This document shows, one piece after another, positions 1 to 8,818 of a stretch of 36,214 nt of DNA. The notes beneath the pieces are model-generated. The model searched no databases and was not told where the DNA came from. It worked only from the letters and a program-made list of their open reading frames with translations. The position numbers and the translations under genes were made by a program. Source of the DNA: Ruminococcus sp. (lineage in GTDB: Bacteria > Bacillota > Clostridia > Oscillospirales > Ruminococcaceae); contig JAFXDK010000092.1 in assembly GCA_017521805.1 (NCBI GenBank), forward strand, positions 1 through 36,214. The letters are read 5' to 3'. Every line of letters begins with the position of its first letter. Position 1 is the stretch's first letter.

Positions 1-377
1 GGGGTGATCCTAATTATTTGTTCACAAATGCGAATCGTTTATACTTTTCCCCGCACACGCGGGGGTGATCCTATTCGCCCCTGTAAGAAAATGCAACAGA
101 ATTTCTTTTCCCCGCACACGCGGGGGTGATCCTCTCTGCAAGCTGTTCTTCGATAATGGGGAGCTCTTTTCCCCGCACACGCGGGGGTGATCCTAATTCC
201 GAATTCAATCGGCTTTCTCTGGATTCCTTTTCCCCGCACACGCGGGGGTGATCCTATAAATTTTTTCATTGCCTTTTCGTATAAACTCTTTTCCCCGCAC
301 ACGCGGGGGTGATCCTATAACCCTTATAACCAAGCTGAAACTGTGCCACTTTTCCCCGCACACGCGAGGATGATTCT
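1..377 (+). CRISPR. Type I-E-like CRISPR array, leader-distal end
   Basis: Six complete 29-nt repeats start at 44, 105, 166, 227, 288 and 349, with exactly 61 bp spacing. The tail of a seventh occupies 1-11. Each repeat begins CTTTTCCCCGC, has the short palindrome CCCCGC/GCGGGG, and ends GGTGATCCT. All six spacers (12-43, 73-104, 134-165, 195-226, 256-287, 317-348) are 32 nt. A 29/32 geometry with a CCCCGC...GCGGGG stem is typical of type I-E arrays. The last repeat (349-377) has three substitutions (positions 367, 370, 375), which marks the old, leader-distal end. Leader and cas genes are therefore expected to the left, outside the window. Transcription is inferred to be on the + strand. No cas gene is visible here. 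Confidence 0.97.
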
Positions 378-641
378 AAATATTTTGCCAAAAGAGCTTA
401 CTTGAATATTGAAAATTCATTGCATTGGATACTTGATATTTCTTTCAGAGAAGGTGAAAGCAGAGCAAGAAAGGATAACTCCGCTGAGAATTTCGACGTA
501 TTAAGACTAAGACAATTCGCCTATAACATTTTAAAGGCTGACACTTTGTTTAAAGGCAGTTTCTCTGATAAACAATTCAAATGTATGATTGGGTTGAATT
601 TCCTTGATTCAATTTTGTTATACCAATCTCTAAAATGTTAG
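378..641 (+). pseudogene. ISAs1-family transposase, C-terminal remnant
   Basis: The reading frame is open from the last CRISPR repeat to the stop at 639-641. It carries the C-terminal signature of ISAs1-family DDE transposases: NIENSLHW, then LDISFREGESRARK, NSAEN, AYNILK and KGSFSDKQFKC. Only about the last 85 residues are left of a protein that is normally about 370 residues, so this is a dead fragment. The usual HW before the IENSLHW motif reads YL (codons 399-404), suggesting point decay as well as truncation. No start codon with a ribosome binding site is present; TTG at 402 is only the first nominal start. No element ends were identified. The remnant abuts the CRISPR array directly. Confidence 0.85.
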
Positions 642-788
642 TAGACAAAGATGACGAGCAGAAATACTGTATGTCAAGGAGGACGACGAAAGCATACTGT
701 TGTATGGTGAGGAAGTCCAACGATGACATACAGAATTTATGCCATTAGATTTGTCTAATGTTGTTTCAGGGATTGGTATAAAATTAAA
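642..788. other. Short intergenic stretch, possible decayed coding remnant
   Basis: No intact gene is seen. One + frame from an ATG at about 637 is rich in D/E/K codons. After one frame change near 676 it continues as another acidic stretch (EDDESILLYGEEVQR). This could be a decayed short ORF left by the transposase insertion, but it is too short to assign. Confidence 0.3.
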
Positions 789-815
789 GGGTATCGGAGA
801 AAAAATCCGATACCC
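781..815 (-). terminator. Intrinsic terminator of the GntR-ABC operon
   Basis: A 10-bp perfect stem (789-798 with 806-815, GGGTATCGGA/TCCGATACCC) has a 7-nt loop. On the minus strand it is followed by a T-rich run (complement of 781-788). It lies 14 bp past the permease stop codon. The + side also has a short T run (816-823), so it may act in both directions. Confidence 0.8.
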
Positions 816-828
816 TCTGTTTTATGTG

Positions 829-3024
829 TTAGTCATAAGAATCCCAACCGTTTTCGGCTGTTCCAACAGTAAAGGAAAATTGCTCAACAGGTTTGCCTAA
901 TTTTTCGAGGAGTTCTTTATTATCGCCGCGGTCAAGAAGCAGGAGATTTCTGCCATTGACTTCAAATACTGCAATAGGCTTTTCACCAAGAACAACGGTT
1001 GTACATCTGTTAATAAGTTCAACTGCTGTATCTGTGGGAACTAAAGTGTATCTTGTTGAATGTCCATAATGATATCCAACAGCCGATATTGAATCTACAA
1101 CTGTGTATTCATTTGAAGAATCAATTTCGTAATAATAGTAAGAATTATCCTTTTGGCTATAATCCGTTTCAAATACTTGTTTAGCGTATGAGTAGAATTC
1201 GGGATATTTAGTATATCCTATTTCATCAATAATATCATCCTTTGTGATATCATCACAGCTGAAACCAATTTCTTCAAGTAATGCAATTGTGTTGTCAAAG
1301 TTTTCAAGTACAAAATAGTTACCGTCGATAATTCCACAGTATTTGCTGTTGAGAAGATCATCCTCCGTCATATCGAGAATATCCTTATAGTATGCCTCAC
1401 GTACAGCTTTCAATTCAGAAATTGAAACTGTTTTAGTGTTCGATTCGCAAGATTTGTTTTCAAATCTTAGTGTGAGTTCATAATAAGGATTATTTTTATA
1501 AAAATTGAACTCATAATCAGAAAAGCCTTTGTATATCTGTTCAGCATAGTCATCTGAAAGAAGTATAGCTTTCAGCAACTCTCCTGACATTCCTGTAGGT
1601 GTTTCATAACTTCTTGTTGAAGTTGAACCTGTGAAAGTTGAGTAGTTGATATATAGTGTATCGTCACATAAATTTGAATAGTAATTATCTTTCTGAATTG
1701 TTTTATATTCATAATTTTCGGAATTGAAGTGACGGTCAACAAGTTCTTCATGAAGTTTTACAGTTTCTTCAATAACATTTCTGTCACGGAAAACAAATTT
1801 AGTGTCAAAAAATCGATATGATTCAATAGCAACACTTTCAACTGATGATGCGGAGGGAACACTCTTAGCCATACCGAATCCCTTAGATACTTCAAATACG
1901 TTGCAGATGAGTATAACCGAGAGAACAGCAGCTCCGAATCCAAGACCAGCCTGCCAGAATTTCTTGAAGCCGCGGCGTGTGATTACTTCCATAATAAACC
2001 ATACGATACCGCAGAGAACAATACCTGCCGCAAGGAAACCATTGAATGTAATGAAAAGCGAAAGAACACAGTATACTGACATTGTCATCATAGCATAGAA
2101 AGCTGTTTTGTATACATAAGGCTTAGAAACGTCCTCTGCTTTTCTATGTTTATAAAGGAAATATGCGGCAAAAAGATATACAGCAATTACTGCAAGAGTA
2201 ATGCATATCCATTTTATCAAAAGAAATGTGGAGAATGAACTGCTGTCGAAAACTCCAAGCTCAGATGCAAAAGTAAAAAAGAAACAAACCGCTCCAACAG
2301 GAGATGTACTTGTGAAAATATTTTTATAGAATATTGCAGCTTCATCTATACCATATGAATAGCTGTTGCAGAGGGCAACCCATACACAAGCGACAGTTGC
2401 AGGAATAAGCACATTAAATGCAAGAACACTGAATATAGCCTCAAATGTATTACCGCAGAAAATTATTGAAAATACTGCAAGAGTGTAAAAAAGCATCATT
2501 GCAATAATAACCATAGACAAGCATTTGAGTATTTGCGGGAACATTTCCCAGAATTCATTCATATTCGGAATAATTGGCGTACCAATTCCGAGAATGGCAA
2601 TTGCAAGAAGAACAGCACCCAGAAAAGGAACAAGATACATAACAAATCCTGAAAGATAATCAGCAAAGAATCTTTGCTTGCTGTTCAATGGCAAACCATA
2701 GTTCATATCTGCAATGGATTTCTTGTAGAGATAGTTAAAATGATTCAGCGCAATAGTCATGCCAAGGAATAAGCAGATTATAACGGCAAGTGTTGCAATG
2801 AAAGCAAATGCCGCACAGCCTGATTCAATTGCGTACAAAGTGCTGTTAGGAATATTTTCAAGATTGTTATAATAAGCGGCTACAAGACCTACAACTGCAT
2901 AAACGGGAAGTCCCAGAAGTTCCATAACAATATGGATTATAAACATTTTTTTGTTCTGGGAAAAGTCGTTCTTGTAACGCGTTCCGAAAAAACTTGCTTT
3001 TTTAGTCGATGTCGCTGCTGTCAT
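829..3024 (-). CDS. ABC-2-type transporter permease, YtrC/D-like (731 aa)
   Basis: Large polytopic membrane protein, the likely membrane partner of the ATPase encoded just upstream. The start is placed at ATG 3024 because GGAGGTG lies 7 nt ahead of it. The gene overlaps the end of the ATPase gene by 23 bp, indicating translational coupling. Hydrophobic segments (about residues 30-60, 75-95, 125-150, 170-200, 205-230, 250-280 and several from 290 to 395) form the N-terminal half. The C-terminal half (from about 410) is soluble, rich in Tyr, Asp and Asn, with no TM segment, and is probably extracytoplasmic. This resembles the 700-aa permeases carrying a DUF6449-type C-terminal domain beside YtrA regulators in Clostridia. 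The substrate is unknown; related ytr/bcr-type operons respond to cell-wall-active peptides, but that role is only an inference here. Confidence 0.8.
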   Translation of the reverse strand: MTAATSTKKASFFGTRYKNDFSQNKKMFIIHIVMELLGLPVYAVVGLVAAYYNNLENIPNSTLYAIESGCAAFAFIATLAVIICLFLGMTIALNHFNYLYKKSIADMNYGLPLNSKQRFFADYLSGFVMYLVPFLGAVLLAIAILGIGTPIIPNMNEFWEMFPQILKCLSMVIIAMMLFYTLAVFSIIFCGNTFEAIFSVLAFNVLIPATVACVWVALCNSYSYGIDEAAIFYKNIFTSTSPVGAVCFFFTFASELGVFDSSSFSTFLLIKWICITLAVIAVYLFAAYFLYKHRKAEDVSKPYVYKTAFYAMMTMSVYCVLSLFITFNGFLAAGIVLCGIVWFIMEVITRRGFKKFWQAGLGFGAAVLSVILICNVFEVSKGFGMAKSVPSASSVESVAIESYRFFDTKFVFRDRNVIEETVKLHEELVDRHFNSENYEYKTIQKDNYYSNLCDDTLYINYSTFTGSTSTRSYETPTGMSGELLKAILLSDDYAEQIYKGFSDYEFNFYKNNPYYELTLRFENKSCESNTKTVSISELKAVREAYYKDILDMTEDDLLNSKYCGIIDGNYFVLENFDNTIALLEEIGFSCDDITKDDIIDEIGYTKYPEFYSYAKQVFETDYSQKDNSYYYYEIDSSNEYTVVDSISAVGYHYGHSTRYTLVPTDTAVELINRCTTVVLGEKPIAVFEVNGRNLLLLDRGDNKELLEKLGKPVEQFSFTVGTAENGWDSYD

Positions 3025-3925
3025 AACCAAGCACCTCCAGTTCATAGATGAAAATTTCTTCAAGTGTTAATGGGATAATTTCAAAGAGCAGTGGCTTTTT
3101 CGGAGCGAAATACGCCTTGAGAGTATCTGCTTCACCCTTTGCAATTATATAGTAGATACTCTGACTGCGTTCAAAGTGGAGTATTTCAAGTCCTGCCTCT
3201 GCAAGCTGTTCGCGGGTATATTCAACGGGATTTCCGTTAGCATCGGGAGGAAATACAGCTTGAATCTTGTGAATACTTGAAGTAACGCTGTCAAGGTCGC
3301 GGGCAAACAATATCTTTCCCTTGTGAAGAAGTGCAGCTGTATCGCACACCTCGTTAATCTCGCGGAGATTGTGAGAAGAAATTACAGTTGTAAGCTGACG
3401 GTCAAGCATAGCGTCAACAAGCATTTTCTTTACGATGATACGCATAGTAGGGTCAAGTCCGTCAAAAGCTTCATCAAGGAGCAGGTAATCAGTTTTGCAG
3501 GCAAGACCGATAATAACTATAGCCTGACGCTTCATACCCTTTGAAAATTTGTTTATCTTCTTATCAAGGGGGAGGTTTACACGTTTTCTCAGCTCCTCGA
3601 ACATTTCCTCGGAAAAGTTCTTGTAATAGCTTTTGTAATAATCCTTAAGGGCTTTGAGGGTATAGCTGCCGAACTGAACAGTTTCATCGTTAATGAAGAA
3701 TACTTTTTCCTTAATGGAAACATTGTCGTATACGGGTTCGCCGTCAATGAGAACCTCACCCTCCTCCTGCTTGTATATTCCCGATAAAAGTCGTAATATT
3801 GTTGATTTACCTGCACCATTTGAACCTAAGAGACCAAAAGCTGTACCTTTTTCAATTTTAAGATCTACATGGTCAAGGGCGGTATATGAATCAAAATTTT
3901 TCACAGTATTTTTTAATTCAATCAT
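3002..3925 (-). CDS. ABC transporter ATP-binding protein, YtrB-like (307 aa)
   Basis: Cytoplasmic ATPase that should power the adjacent permease. Walker A is GSNGAGKST at residues 34-42. The signature region reads FSKGMKRQ rather than LSGGQ, a variant common in YtrB/CcmA-like exporters. Walker B is YLLLDEAFDGLD, followed by the switch histidine in SSHNL. A C-terminal extension of about 90 residues beyond the nucleotide-binding fold is usual for this subfamily. The ATG at 3925 lies 2 bp after the stop of the GntR gene, so regulator, ATPase and permease form one tight operon. No anomaly is seen. The family assignment is firm; the transported compound is not known. Confidence 0.92.
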   Translation of the reverse strand: MIELKNTVKNFDSYTALDHVDLKIEKGTAFGLLGSNGAGKSTILRLLSGIYKQEEGEVLIDGEPVYDNVSIKEKVFFINDETVQFGSYTLKALKDYYKSYYKNFSEEMFEELRKRVNLPLDKKINKFSKGMKRQAIVIIGLACKTDYLLLDEAFDGLDPTMRIIVKKMLVDAMLDRQLTTVISSHNLREINEVCDTAALLHKGKILFARDLDSVTSSIHKIQAVFPPDANGNPVEYTREQLAEAGLEILHFERSQSIYYIIAKGEADTLKAYFAPKKPLLFEIIPLTLEEIFIYELEVLGYDSSDID

Positions 3926-3927
3926 AA

Positions 3928-4290
3928 CTATTCCCCTTTCTCAAAAATTTTGTCAATATGTTCTTTTAGTGTATCAGCGGAAATTCCCTGATTTTTGGCT
4001 GATTGAACTGCTTCATCAAATTCCTTCAATGCTGTTTCGTGAAACATGGAATTATCCAATGCAGCGATAAAGCTTCCTCTGCCCGGAACGGAGTAAATGA
4101 TACCTCGTCTTTCGAGTTCCTGATAGGCTTTGGCAACTGTGTTAGGGTTTACCCTTGCATCTTTAGCAAGACTGCGGACGCTGGGCAGCTGAGAGTTTTC
4201 TTTAAGGGTGCCTGAAAGAGCAAGTTCTGTAATTTTCAGATAAATCTGCTCATAAATCGGCACTCTGCTGGTGAGGTCAATTGTAAACAT
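3928..4290 (-). CDS. GntR-family transcriptional regulator, YtrA subfamily (120 aa)
   Basis: Short GntR regulator, the first gene of the ABC operon and its probable repressor. Residues about 8-75 form the winged helix: IYEQIYLKITELALSG, LPSVRSLAKD, VNPNTVAKAYQELERRG and the wing VPGRGSFI. The effector part is only about 45 residues and helical, which is the hallmark of the YtrA subfamily; it dimerises there and has no large ligand domain. A ribosome binding site (GGAGAG type) precedes ATG 4290. A perfect 7-bp inverted repeat at 4325-4342 lies at the inferred transcription start, so autorepression of the operon is likely. The inducer is unknown. Confidence 0.92.
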   Translation of the reverse strand: MFTIDLTSRVPIYEQIYLKITELALSGTLKENSQLPSVRSLAKDARVNPNTVAKAYQELERRGIIYSVPGRGSFIAALDNSMFHETALKEFDEAVQSAKNQGISADTLKEHIDKIFEKGE

Positions 4291-4324
4291 AAGCTCTCCT
4301 TTCTGTCATTTGTGTACTATGATT

Positions 4325-4342
4325 TGTAATACAGCTATTACA
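4325..4342 (-). promoter_or_regulatory. Probable YtrA-type operator
   Basis: Perfect inverted repeat TGTAATA-CAGC-TATTACA. It begins 6 bp downstream of the -10 box of the operon promoter, covering the expected +1. A dimeric GntR repressor bound here would block initiation. Confidence 0.65.
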
Positions 4343-4348
4343 CCTAAT

Positions 4349-4377
4349 ACTATAGCATATATTTTCTTGTTTGTCAA
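4349..4377 (-). promoter_or_regulatory. Sigma-A promoter of the GntR-ABC operon
   Basis: On the minus strand, TTGACA (4372-4377), a 17-bp spacer, and TATAGT (4349-4354). It lies about 60 bp upstream of the GntR start codon. Confidence 0.85.
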
Positions 4378-4400
4378 TAGTTTTTTATAAATTTTTTTAG

Positions 4401-4431
4401 AAAAATAAAAGAGGAGAGCAGAACGCTCTCC
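4401..4431 (-). terminator. Intrinsic terminator of the P-type ATPase gene
   Basis: Stem GGAGAGC/GCTCTCC (4413-4419 with 4425-4431), 5-nt loop, followed on the minus strand by a T-rich run (complement of 4401-4412). It starts 8 bp after the ATPase stop codon. Confidence 0.8.
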
Positions 4432-4439
4432 AAAATAAT

Positions 4440-7085
4440 TTATTTGTAATTTTCTTTTGTTTTTCCACCAAAAATTCCACACACAAAGGGAATTATCACA
4501 CTGAATCCCAGAGCCGCAAATAATTGTTCAGCTGTAAGTGGAACGGTTTCAAAAACCTGCTGAAAAGGCGATAATAAAGCCGATGCCGCAAGTACACCAC
4601 CCGATATAAGCACAGCGAAAATTAGCTTTACATTGTTGAAAGGATTAATTCCGAACACAGATTTTGTCTCTGATTTGCACTCAAATACATGAATTAGCTG
4701 TGAGGCTGCAAGTGTTATCAGCGCAGCAGTGCGGCAGGCATCTACTGAACCGCCCATATGCATTACAGAAGTAAATGAAGCAAGAGTTGAAAGTCCGATA
4801 AGTATGCCACGGATAACAATTCGCCACATAAGACCTCCTGCAAAAAATCCCTCAGTGGATTTTCTCGGCGGTTTGTTCATAACGTCTTTTTCAGGCGGTT
4901 CAAGTCCCAGTGCAACGGCAGGAAGTCCGTCAGTTACGAGATTTACAAGAAGTATCTGAACGGGAAGCAGAACCACGGGCATACCCATAATCATTCCCAG
5001 AAACATTGTCAGCACTTCTCCGATATTGCAGGAGAGCAGATACCGCACAAATTTGCGAATGTTTGCGTATACACAGCGTCCTTGTTCAACAGCATTGACA
5101 AGAGTTGCAAGGTTATCGTCAAGGAGAATAACATCGGCAGCCTGTTTTGTAACATCAGTACCTGTAACACCCATGGCAACACCCACATCTGCCTCTTTAA
5201 TTGCAGGAGCGTCGTTCACGCCATCGCCTGTCATGGTAACAATTTCACCTTTACGTTTGAAACTGCGTACAATCCTCAGCTTGTGGGAGGGCTCAACACG
5301 GGCAAACACAGTAAATTCGCCTATTCTGCGGTCAAGCTCATCATCGCTCATACGGTCGAGCTCTGCACCTGTAACAGACTTGCCGTTTTTCAGCAGACCT
5401 GCTTTTTTTGCAATAGCTACTGCGGTATTTTTGTGATCTCCCGTTATCATTACTGTTTTCACCGAAGCGGAGGCACATTTCTTTATAGCTACCTTTGCTT
5501 CCTCACGGGGAGGATCTAGCATACCTGCAATTCCAAGAAATACAAGATTTCCGCTGTTGGGAGCAAATGAATCCGACGTACAGCATGCAAGAACAAGAAC
5601 TCGCAGAGCATTATCAGACATTTCGATAATTCTGCCGCGTATGCGATTTTTTACCGCAGAATTCATGGGAACAAGCTTTCCGTCATCACTCAGGTATCGC
5701 GAGCAGCGGGGGAGCAGAACTTCCTCCGCGCCTTTGAGAAACATGATTTTTTCACTTCCCTCACGGCAGTAAACAGCCATATAACGAGTTTCGCTGTCAA
5801 AAGGGAACTCGTCAAGCTTTTCGGCATATTTTCCAAGAACGTCCTTGGTGATACCGCCCTTTGAAGCGGCAACAAGAAGTGCGATTTCAGTTGGGTCGCC
5901 TGTTACATTCCATTCGCCTTTGCCTTTTAGTGAACCTCTGCGGCGGCTTGAACCTGCCTTATCGCTGAATATTTCAGCAGTGGAGCACAGTACACTGCAT
6001 TTAAGTGCTTCTGTAAGAGCTTTTTCTGTTTTGGGATTCACAGCAATTTTCTCATGATTTTTTGAAATTTCGCCGCTTATGCTGTATCCCGTACCGCTGA
6101 AAAAATAATCGGAATCAGCAGTTGAAAGCTCTGTAACTGTCATTTTGTTCTGGGTGATAGTGCCAGTTTTATCGGAGCATATTACAGAGGTACATCCAAG
6201 AGTTTCAACGCTGTGAAGCTTATTTACAAGGGCTTTCAGCTTCATCATGCGATTTACTGCAAGGGCGAGGGCTATAGTTACCGTTGCAGGAAGTCCCTCA
6301 GGAATAGCCGCAATGGCAATTGTTATACCTGTCATCAGCATGTCAAAAACGTTTTCGCCTCGTAAAACTCCTGCACCGAAAACAGCAAAGCATACAATGA
6401 GACAAATAATTGCAACAATTTTTCCAAGCTCCGCAAGTCGTTTTTGAAGGGGAGTAGACTCATCGTCAATATCAGATATAAGCTGTGAGATTTTACCCAT
6501 TTGAGTATTTTTAGCAGTAGCAATAACTTTTCCGCGGCAAGTGCCCTTTACAGTAGATGTACCGCAATATATAATATTCGGCTTGTTGATCGAATTATCC
6601 GTATCATCAGGAGAGCCTGCATTTTTTCCTGAAGGCTCTGATTCTCCTGTCAGAATAGCCTCATCGGTATAAAATCCCGAGCATGAAAGAATAACGCAAT
6701 CAGCAGGAATACGGTCGCCTGCTTCAAGTTCGATAACATCATCTACAACAAGGGTTGATGCATCGATTTCACGTAATTTACCGTCGCGATAACATTTCGC
6801 AGTTGGAGCAGTCATGGATTTTAGCGCTTCAAGGGTGTGCTCAGTGCGGTATTCCTGAACAAATCCGAGAATAGCGTTGATTAGCACGATAAGTATAATT
6901 GTAATTGCGTCTGTAACTTCTCCTAACAGAACTGAAATAACAGTTGCGGCGAGAAGAATCATTACCATAACGTCCCTGAATTGTCCGATAAATATTTTAG
7001 CGGCTGATGATTTTTTCTTTTCCTCAAGAATATTTGGTCCGTCTTTTTTGAGCTTTGCGGCAGCTTCTTTTTCTGTAAGTCCCAT
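4440..7085 (-). CDS. P2A-type cation ATPase, probably Ca2+-exporting (881 aa)
   Basis: Membrane pump coupling ATP hydrolysis to cation export. Visible in order: N-terminal cation-ATPase domain (about 1-25), first TM pair (38-78), actuator domain with TGES at 146-149, TM segments with AIPEGLP at 260-266, phosphorylation motif DKTGT with Asp305, the nucleotide-binding domain, hinge TGDGVNDAP, and a C-terminal group of six hydrophobic segments. The PEGLP motif plus the six-helix C-terminus match SERCA/PMR1-like pumps (P2A) rather than heavy-metal or K+ pumps. Length is normal for the family. ATG 7085 has AGGAG 8 nt upstream. It is flanked by terminators on both sides and appears monocistronic. 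Substrate choice of Ca2+ over Mn2+ or Na+ rests on family resemblance only. Confidence 0.9.
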   Translation of the reverse strand: MGLTEKEAAAKLKKDGPNILEEKKKSSAAKIFIGQFRDVMVMILLAATVISVLLGEVTDAITIILIVLINAILGFVQEYRTEHTLEALKSMTAPTAKCYRDGKLREIDASTLVVDDVIELEAGDRIPADCVILSCSGFYTDEAILTGESEPSGKNAGSPDDTDNSINKPNIIYCGTSTVKGTCRGKVIATAKNTQMGKISQLISDIDDESTPLQKRLAELGKIVAIICLIVCFAVFGAGVLRGENVFDMLMTGITIAIAAIPEGLPATVTIALALAVNRMMKLKALVNKLHSVETLGCTSVICSDKTGTITQNKMTVTELSTADSDYFFSGTGYSISGEISKNHEKIAVNPKTEKALTEALKCSVLCSTAEIFSDKAGSSRRRGSLKGKGEWNVTGDPTEIALLVAASKGGITKDVLGKYAEKLDEFPFDSETRYMAVYCREGSEKIMFLKGAEEVLLPRCSRYLSDDGKLVPMNSAVKNRIRGRIIEMSDNALRVLVLACCTSDSFAPNSGNLVFLGIAGMLDPPREEAKVAIKKCASASVKTVMITGDHKNTAVAIAKKAGLLKNGKSVTGAELDRMSDDELDRRIGEFTVFARVEPSHKLRIVRSFKRKGEIVTMTGDGVNDAPAIKEADVGVAMGVTGTDVTKQAADVILLDDNLATLVNAVEQGRCVYANIRKFVRYLLSCNIGEVLTMFLGMIMGMPVVLLPVQILLVNLVTDGLPAVALGLEPPEKDVMNKPPRKSTEGFFAGGLMWRIVIRGILIGLSTLASFTSVMHMGGSVDACRTAALITLAASQLIHVFECKSETKSVFGINPFNNVKLIFAVLISGGVLAASALLSPFQQVFETVPLTAEQLFAALGFSVIIPFVCGIFGGKTKENYK

Positions 7086-7170
7086 AAAATCACTCCTATG
7101 ATAGATTGTCTATACAGGATATGCGGACAAAGTGAAAAAAATGCAGACAAGAATGGATTCTGGAAAAATC

Positions 7171-7208
7171 CAAAAAAATCACGGATACCGATAACCGATA
7201 TCCGTGAT
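7171..7208 (-). terminator. Intrinsic terminator of the flotillin gene
   Basis: A 10-bp perfect stem ATCACGGATA/TATCCGTGAT (7178-7187 with 7199-7208), followed on the minus strand by seven T (complement of 7171-7178). It is 6 bp past the flotillin stop. Confidence 0.85.
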
Positions 7209-7214
7209 GTATTA

Positions 7215-8759
7215 TTATTCAATTGTTGTATCTGTTGTGTAGTTGTTGTCTAAATTTGAACGGTCGATAATGAAATCACCGTCTGGAACTTCCTGATAGG
7301 AATTTCCATAAGCACGTTCAGTCTTTGGCTCAGCAGCTGCAGCCTGTGCAGATGCCATTCTGCCGCCAAGGAATCCTGAAAGGATAGCCTTGATATCAAC
7401 ACCTGTAGCCTCAGTAAGACCATCAGTAATCTTTGTTGTTGAATTGATGATATCGCCTACAAGTCGGCTGGAATTGCCTTCGCCGTACATTGTAATCTTA
7501 TCAACATTTTCAAGAGGAGCAGCAGCATTGCGTACAACTTCGGGGAGAGCCTTGAAGTACATTTCGAGTACAGCAGCCTCGCCATATTTCTTCATAGCCT
7601 CAGCCTTAGCGTTGATACCCTCAGCCTCAGCAAGACCTTTCGCTCTGATAGCGTCAGCCTCAGCCTGACCTACAGCTGCAATACCCTCAGCCTCCTGCAT
7701 TCTTGCGAACTTCTGAGCCTCAGCCTCAGCTTTCTGAGCCTCAGCCTCCTGCTCACGCTGGAAACGGTCAGCCTCAGCCTCTTTCTTAAGCTGATAGAGC
7801 TTAGCGTCAGCTTCCTGCTGTGCCTTATAGCGCTCAGCCTCAGCCTTTTTCTTGATTTCAGCATCGAGGGACTTTTCCTTAACCTCTGCTTCTTTAGTTT
7901 TCAGCTCGACATCCTTTTCAGATGCGGCGATATTAGCGTTAGCCTTTGTAATTTCGATTGTCTTACGCTGTTCTTCCTTCTGGATTTCGTAAGCAGCGTC
8001 GGCAATAGCCATCTGAGTATCTGCTTCCTTTTTCAGTTCAGCCTGACGGATAGCAAGCTCGTTGTTCTTCTGAGCAATTTCAGTCTCAGCGAGAACCTTG
8101 GCATCATTAGCCTCTTTCTTAGCTTGAGCCTTAGCAATTTCGATTTCCTTTTCGGATTCAGCACGTGCAATAGCAGCCTTTTTCTGAATCTTAGTGGTAT
8201 TGTCAATACCGAGATTTTCGATAAGGTTCTGGTCATCTGTAAAGTTCTGAACGTTGAATGAAACGATTTCAAGACCCATTCTGTTGAGGTCGGGAGCCGC
8301 ATTCTCCTGTACCTTTTCAGCGAAAGCCTTACGGTCGTTTACCATAGCCTCAAGTGTCATCTGACCTACGATTTCACGCATATTACCCTCAAGAACCTCA
8401 CGGGCAACCTTAGCTATGTAGATAGGTTCTTTGTTGAGGAAGTTCTCAGCACCCAGCTTGATAAGCAGGGGATCGCTGCTGACTTTAACGTTTACGTTAG
8501 CGTCAACGTTGATATTGATGTAATCAGCGGTAGGAACGGCACTGGAAGTCTTTACGTCAACGGCGATGAGCTGGAGTTTCAGCTTATCCACACGCTCGAA
8601 GAAAGGAATTCTGATACTTGCCTTTCCGATGATGATTTTCTTTCGCAGACCGGAAATAATGTAAGCAGTATCCGGCGGTGCCTTAATGTAACCCATTGAT
8701 AAGATAATAATCAACAGGATTACTGCGATGATTCCGACAATAATTGCCATTTTGTCCAT
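7215..8759 (-). CDS. Flotillin / SPFH-domain membrane scaffold protein (514 aa)
   Basis: Membrane-anchored scaffold that organises functional microdomains. The start is set at ATG 8759, which has GGAGG 9 nt upstream; an in-frame ATG 39 bp earlier has none. Residues 4-24 are a single hydrophobic hairpin or TM segment, followed by the SPFH/PHB domain (about 28-190). A long coiled coil (about 190-385) is full of EA, KA and AEA repeats, typical of flotillins. The C-terminal region (about 400-514) holds the oligomerisation part and an acidic, Asn/Thr-rich tail. Bacillus floT is paired with an NfeD-like gene; none is adjacent here. The divergent neighbours encode membrane or surface proteins, so a shared envelope role is possible but not shown. 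Confidence 0.93.
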   Translation of the reverse strand: MDKMAIIVGIIAVILLIIILSMGYIKAPPDTAYIISGLRKKIIIGKASIRIPFFERVDKLKLQLIAVDVKTSSAVPTADYININVDANVNVKVSSDPLLIKLGAENFLNKEPIYIAKVAREVLEGNMREIVGQMTLEAMVNDRKAFAEKVQENAAPDLNRMGLEIVSFNVQNFTDDQNLIENLGIDNTTKIQKKAAIARAESEKEIEIAKAQAKKEANDAKVLAETEIAQKNNELAIRQAELKKEADTQMAIADAAYEIQKEEQRKTIEITKANANIAASEKDVELKTKEAEVKEKSLDAEIKKKAEAERYKAQQEADAKLYQLKKEAEADRFQREQEAEAQKAEAEAQKFARMQEAEGIAAVGQAEADAIRAKGLAEAEGINAKAEAMKKYGEAAVLEMYFKALPEVVRNAAAPLENVDKITMYGEGNSSRLVGDIINSTTKITDGLTEATGVDIKAILSGFLGGRMASAQAAAAEPKTERAYGNSYQEVPDGDFIIDRSNLDNNYTTDTTIE

Positions 8760-8818
8760 AGTGATAATCCTCCATATCATATAATATATGCATTTCACGG
8801 CGATGCGGATGCCGTAAC

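Noticed and set aside
39-302. 87-codon frame on the minus strand across the CRISPR array
   Set aside because: It is built from the repeats read in reverse (periodic PPRVRGK-like units) and has no independent coding signal.
5026-5519. Long + strand frames inside the P-type ATPase gene
   Set aside because: Antisense shadows of a well-conserved gene with complete P-type motifs; no start signals.
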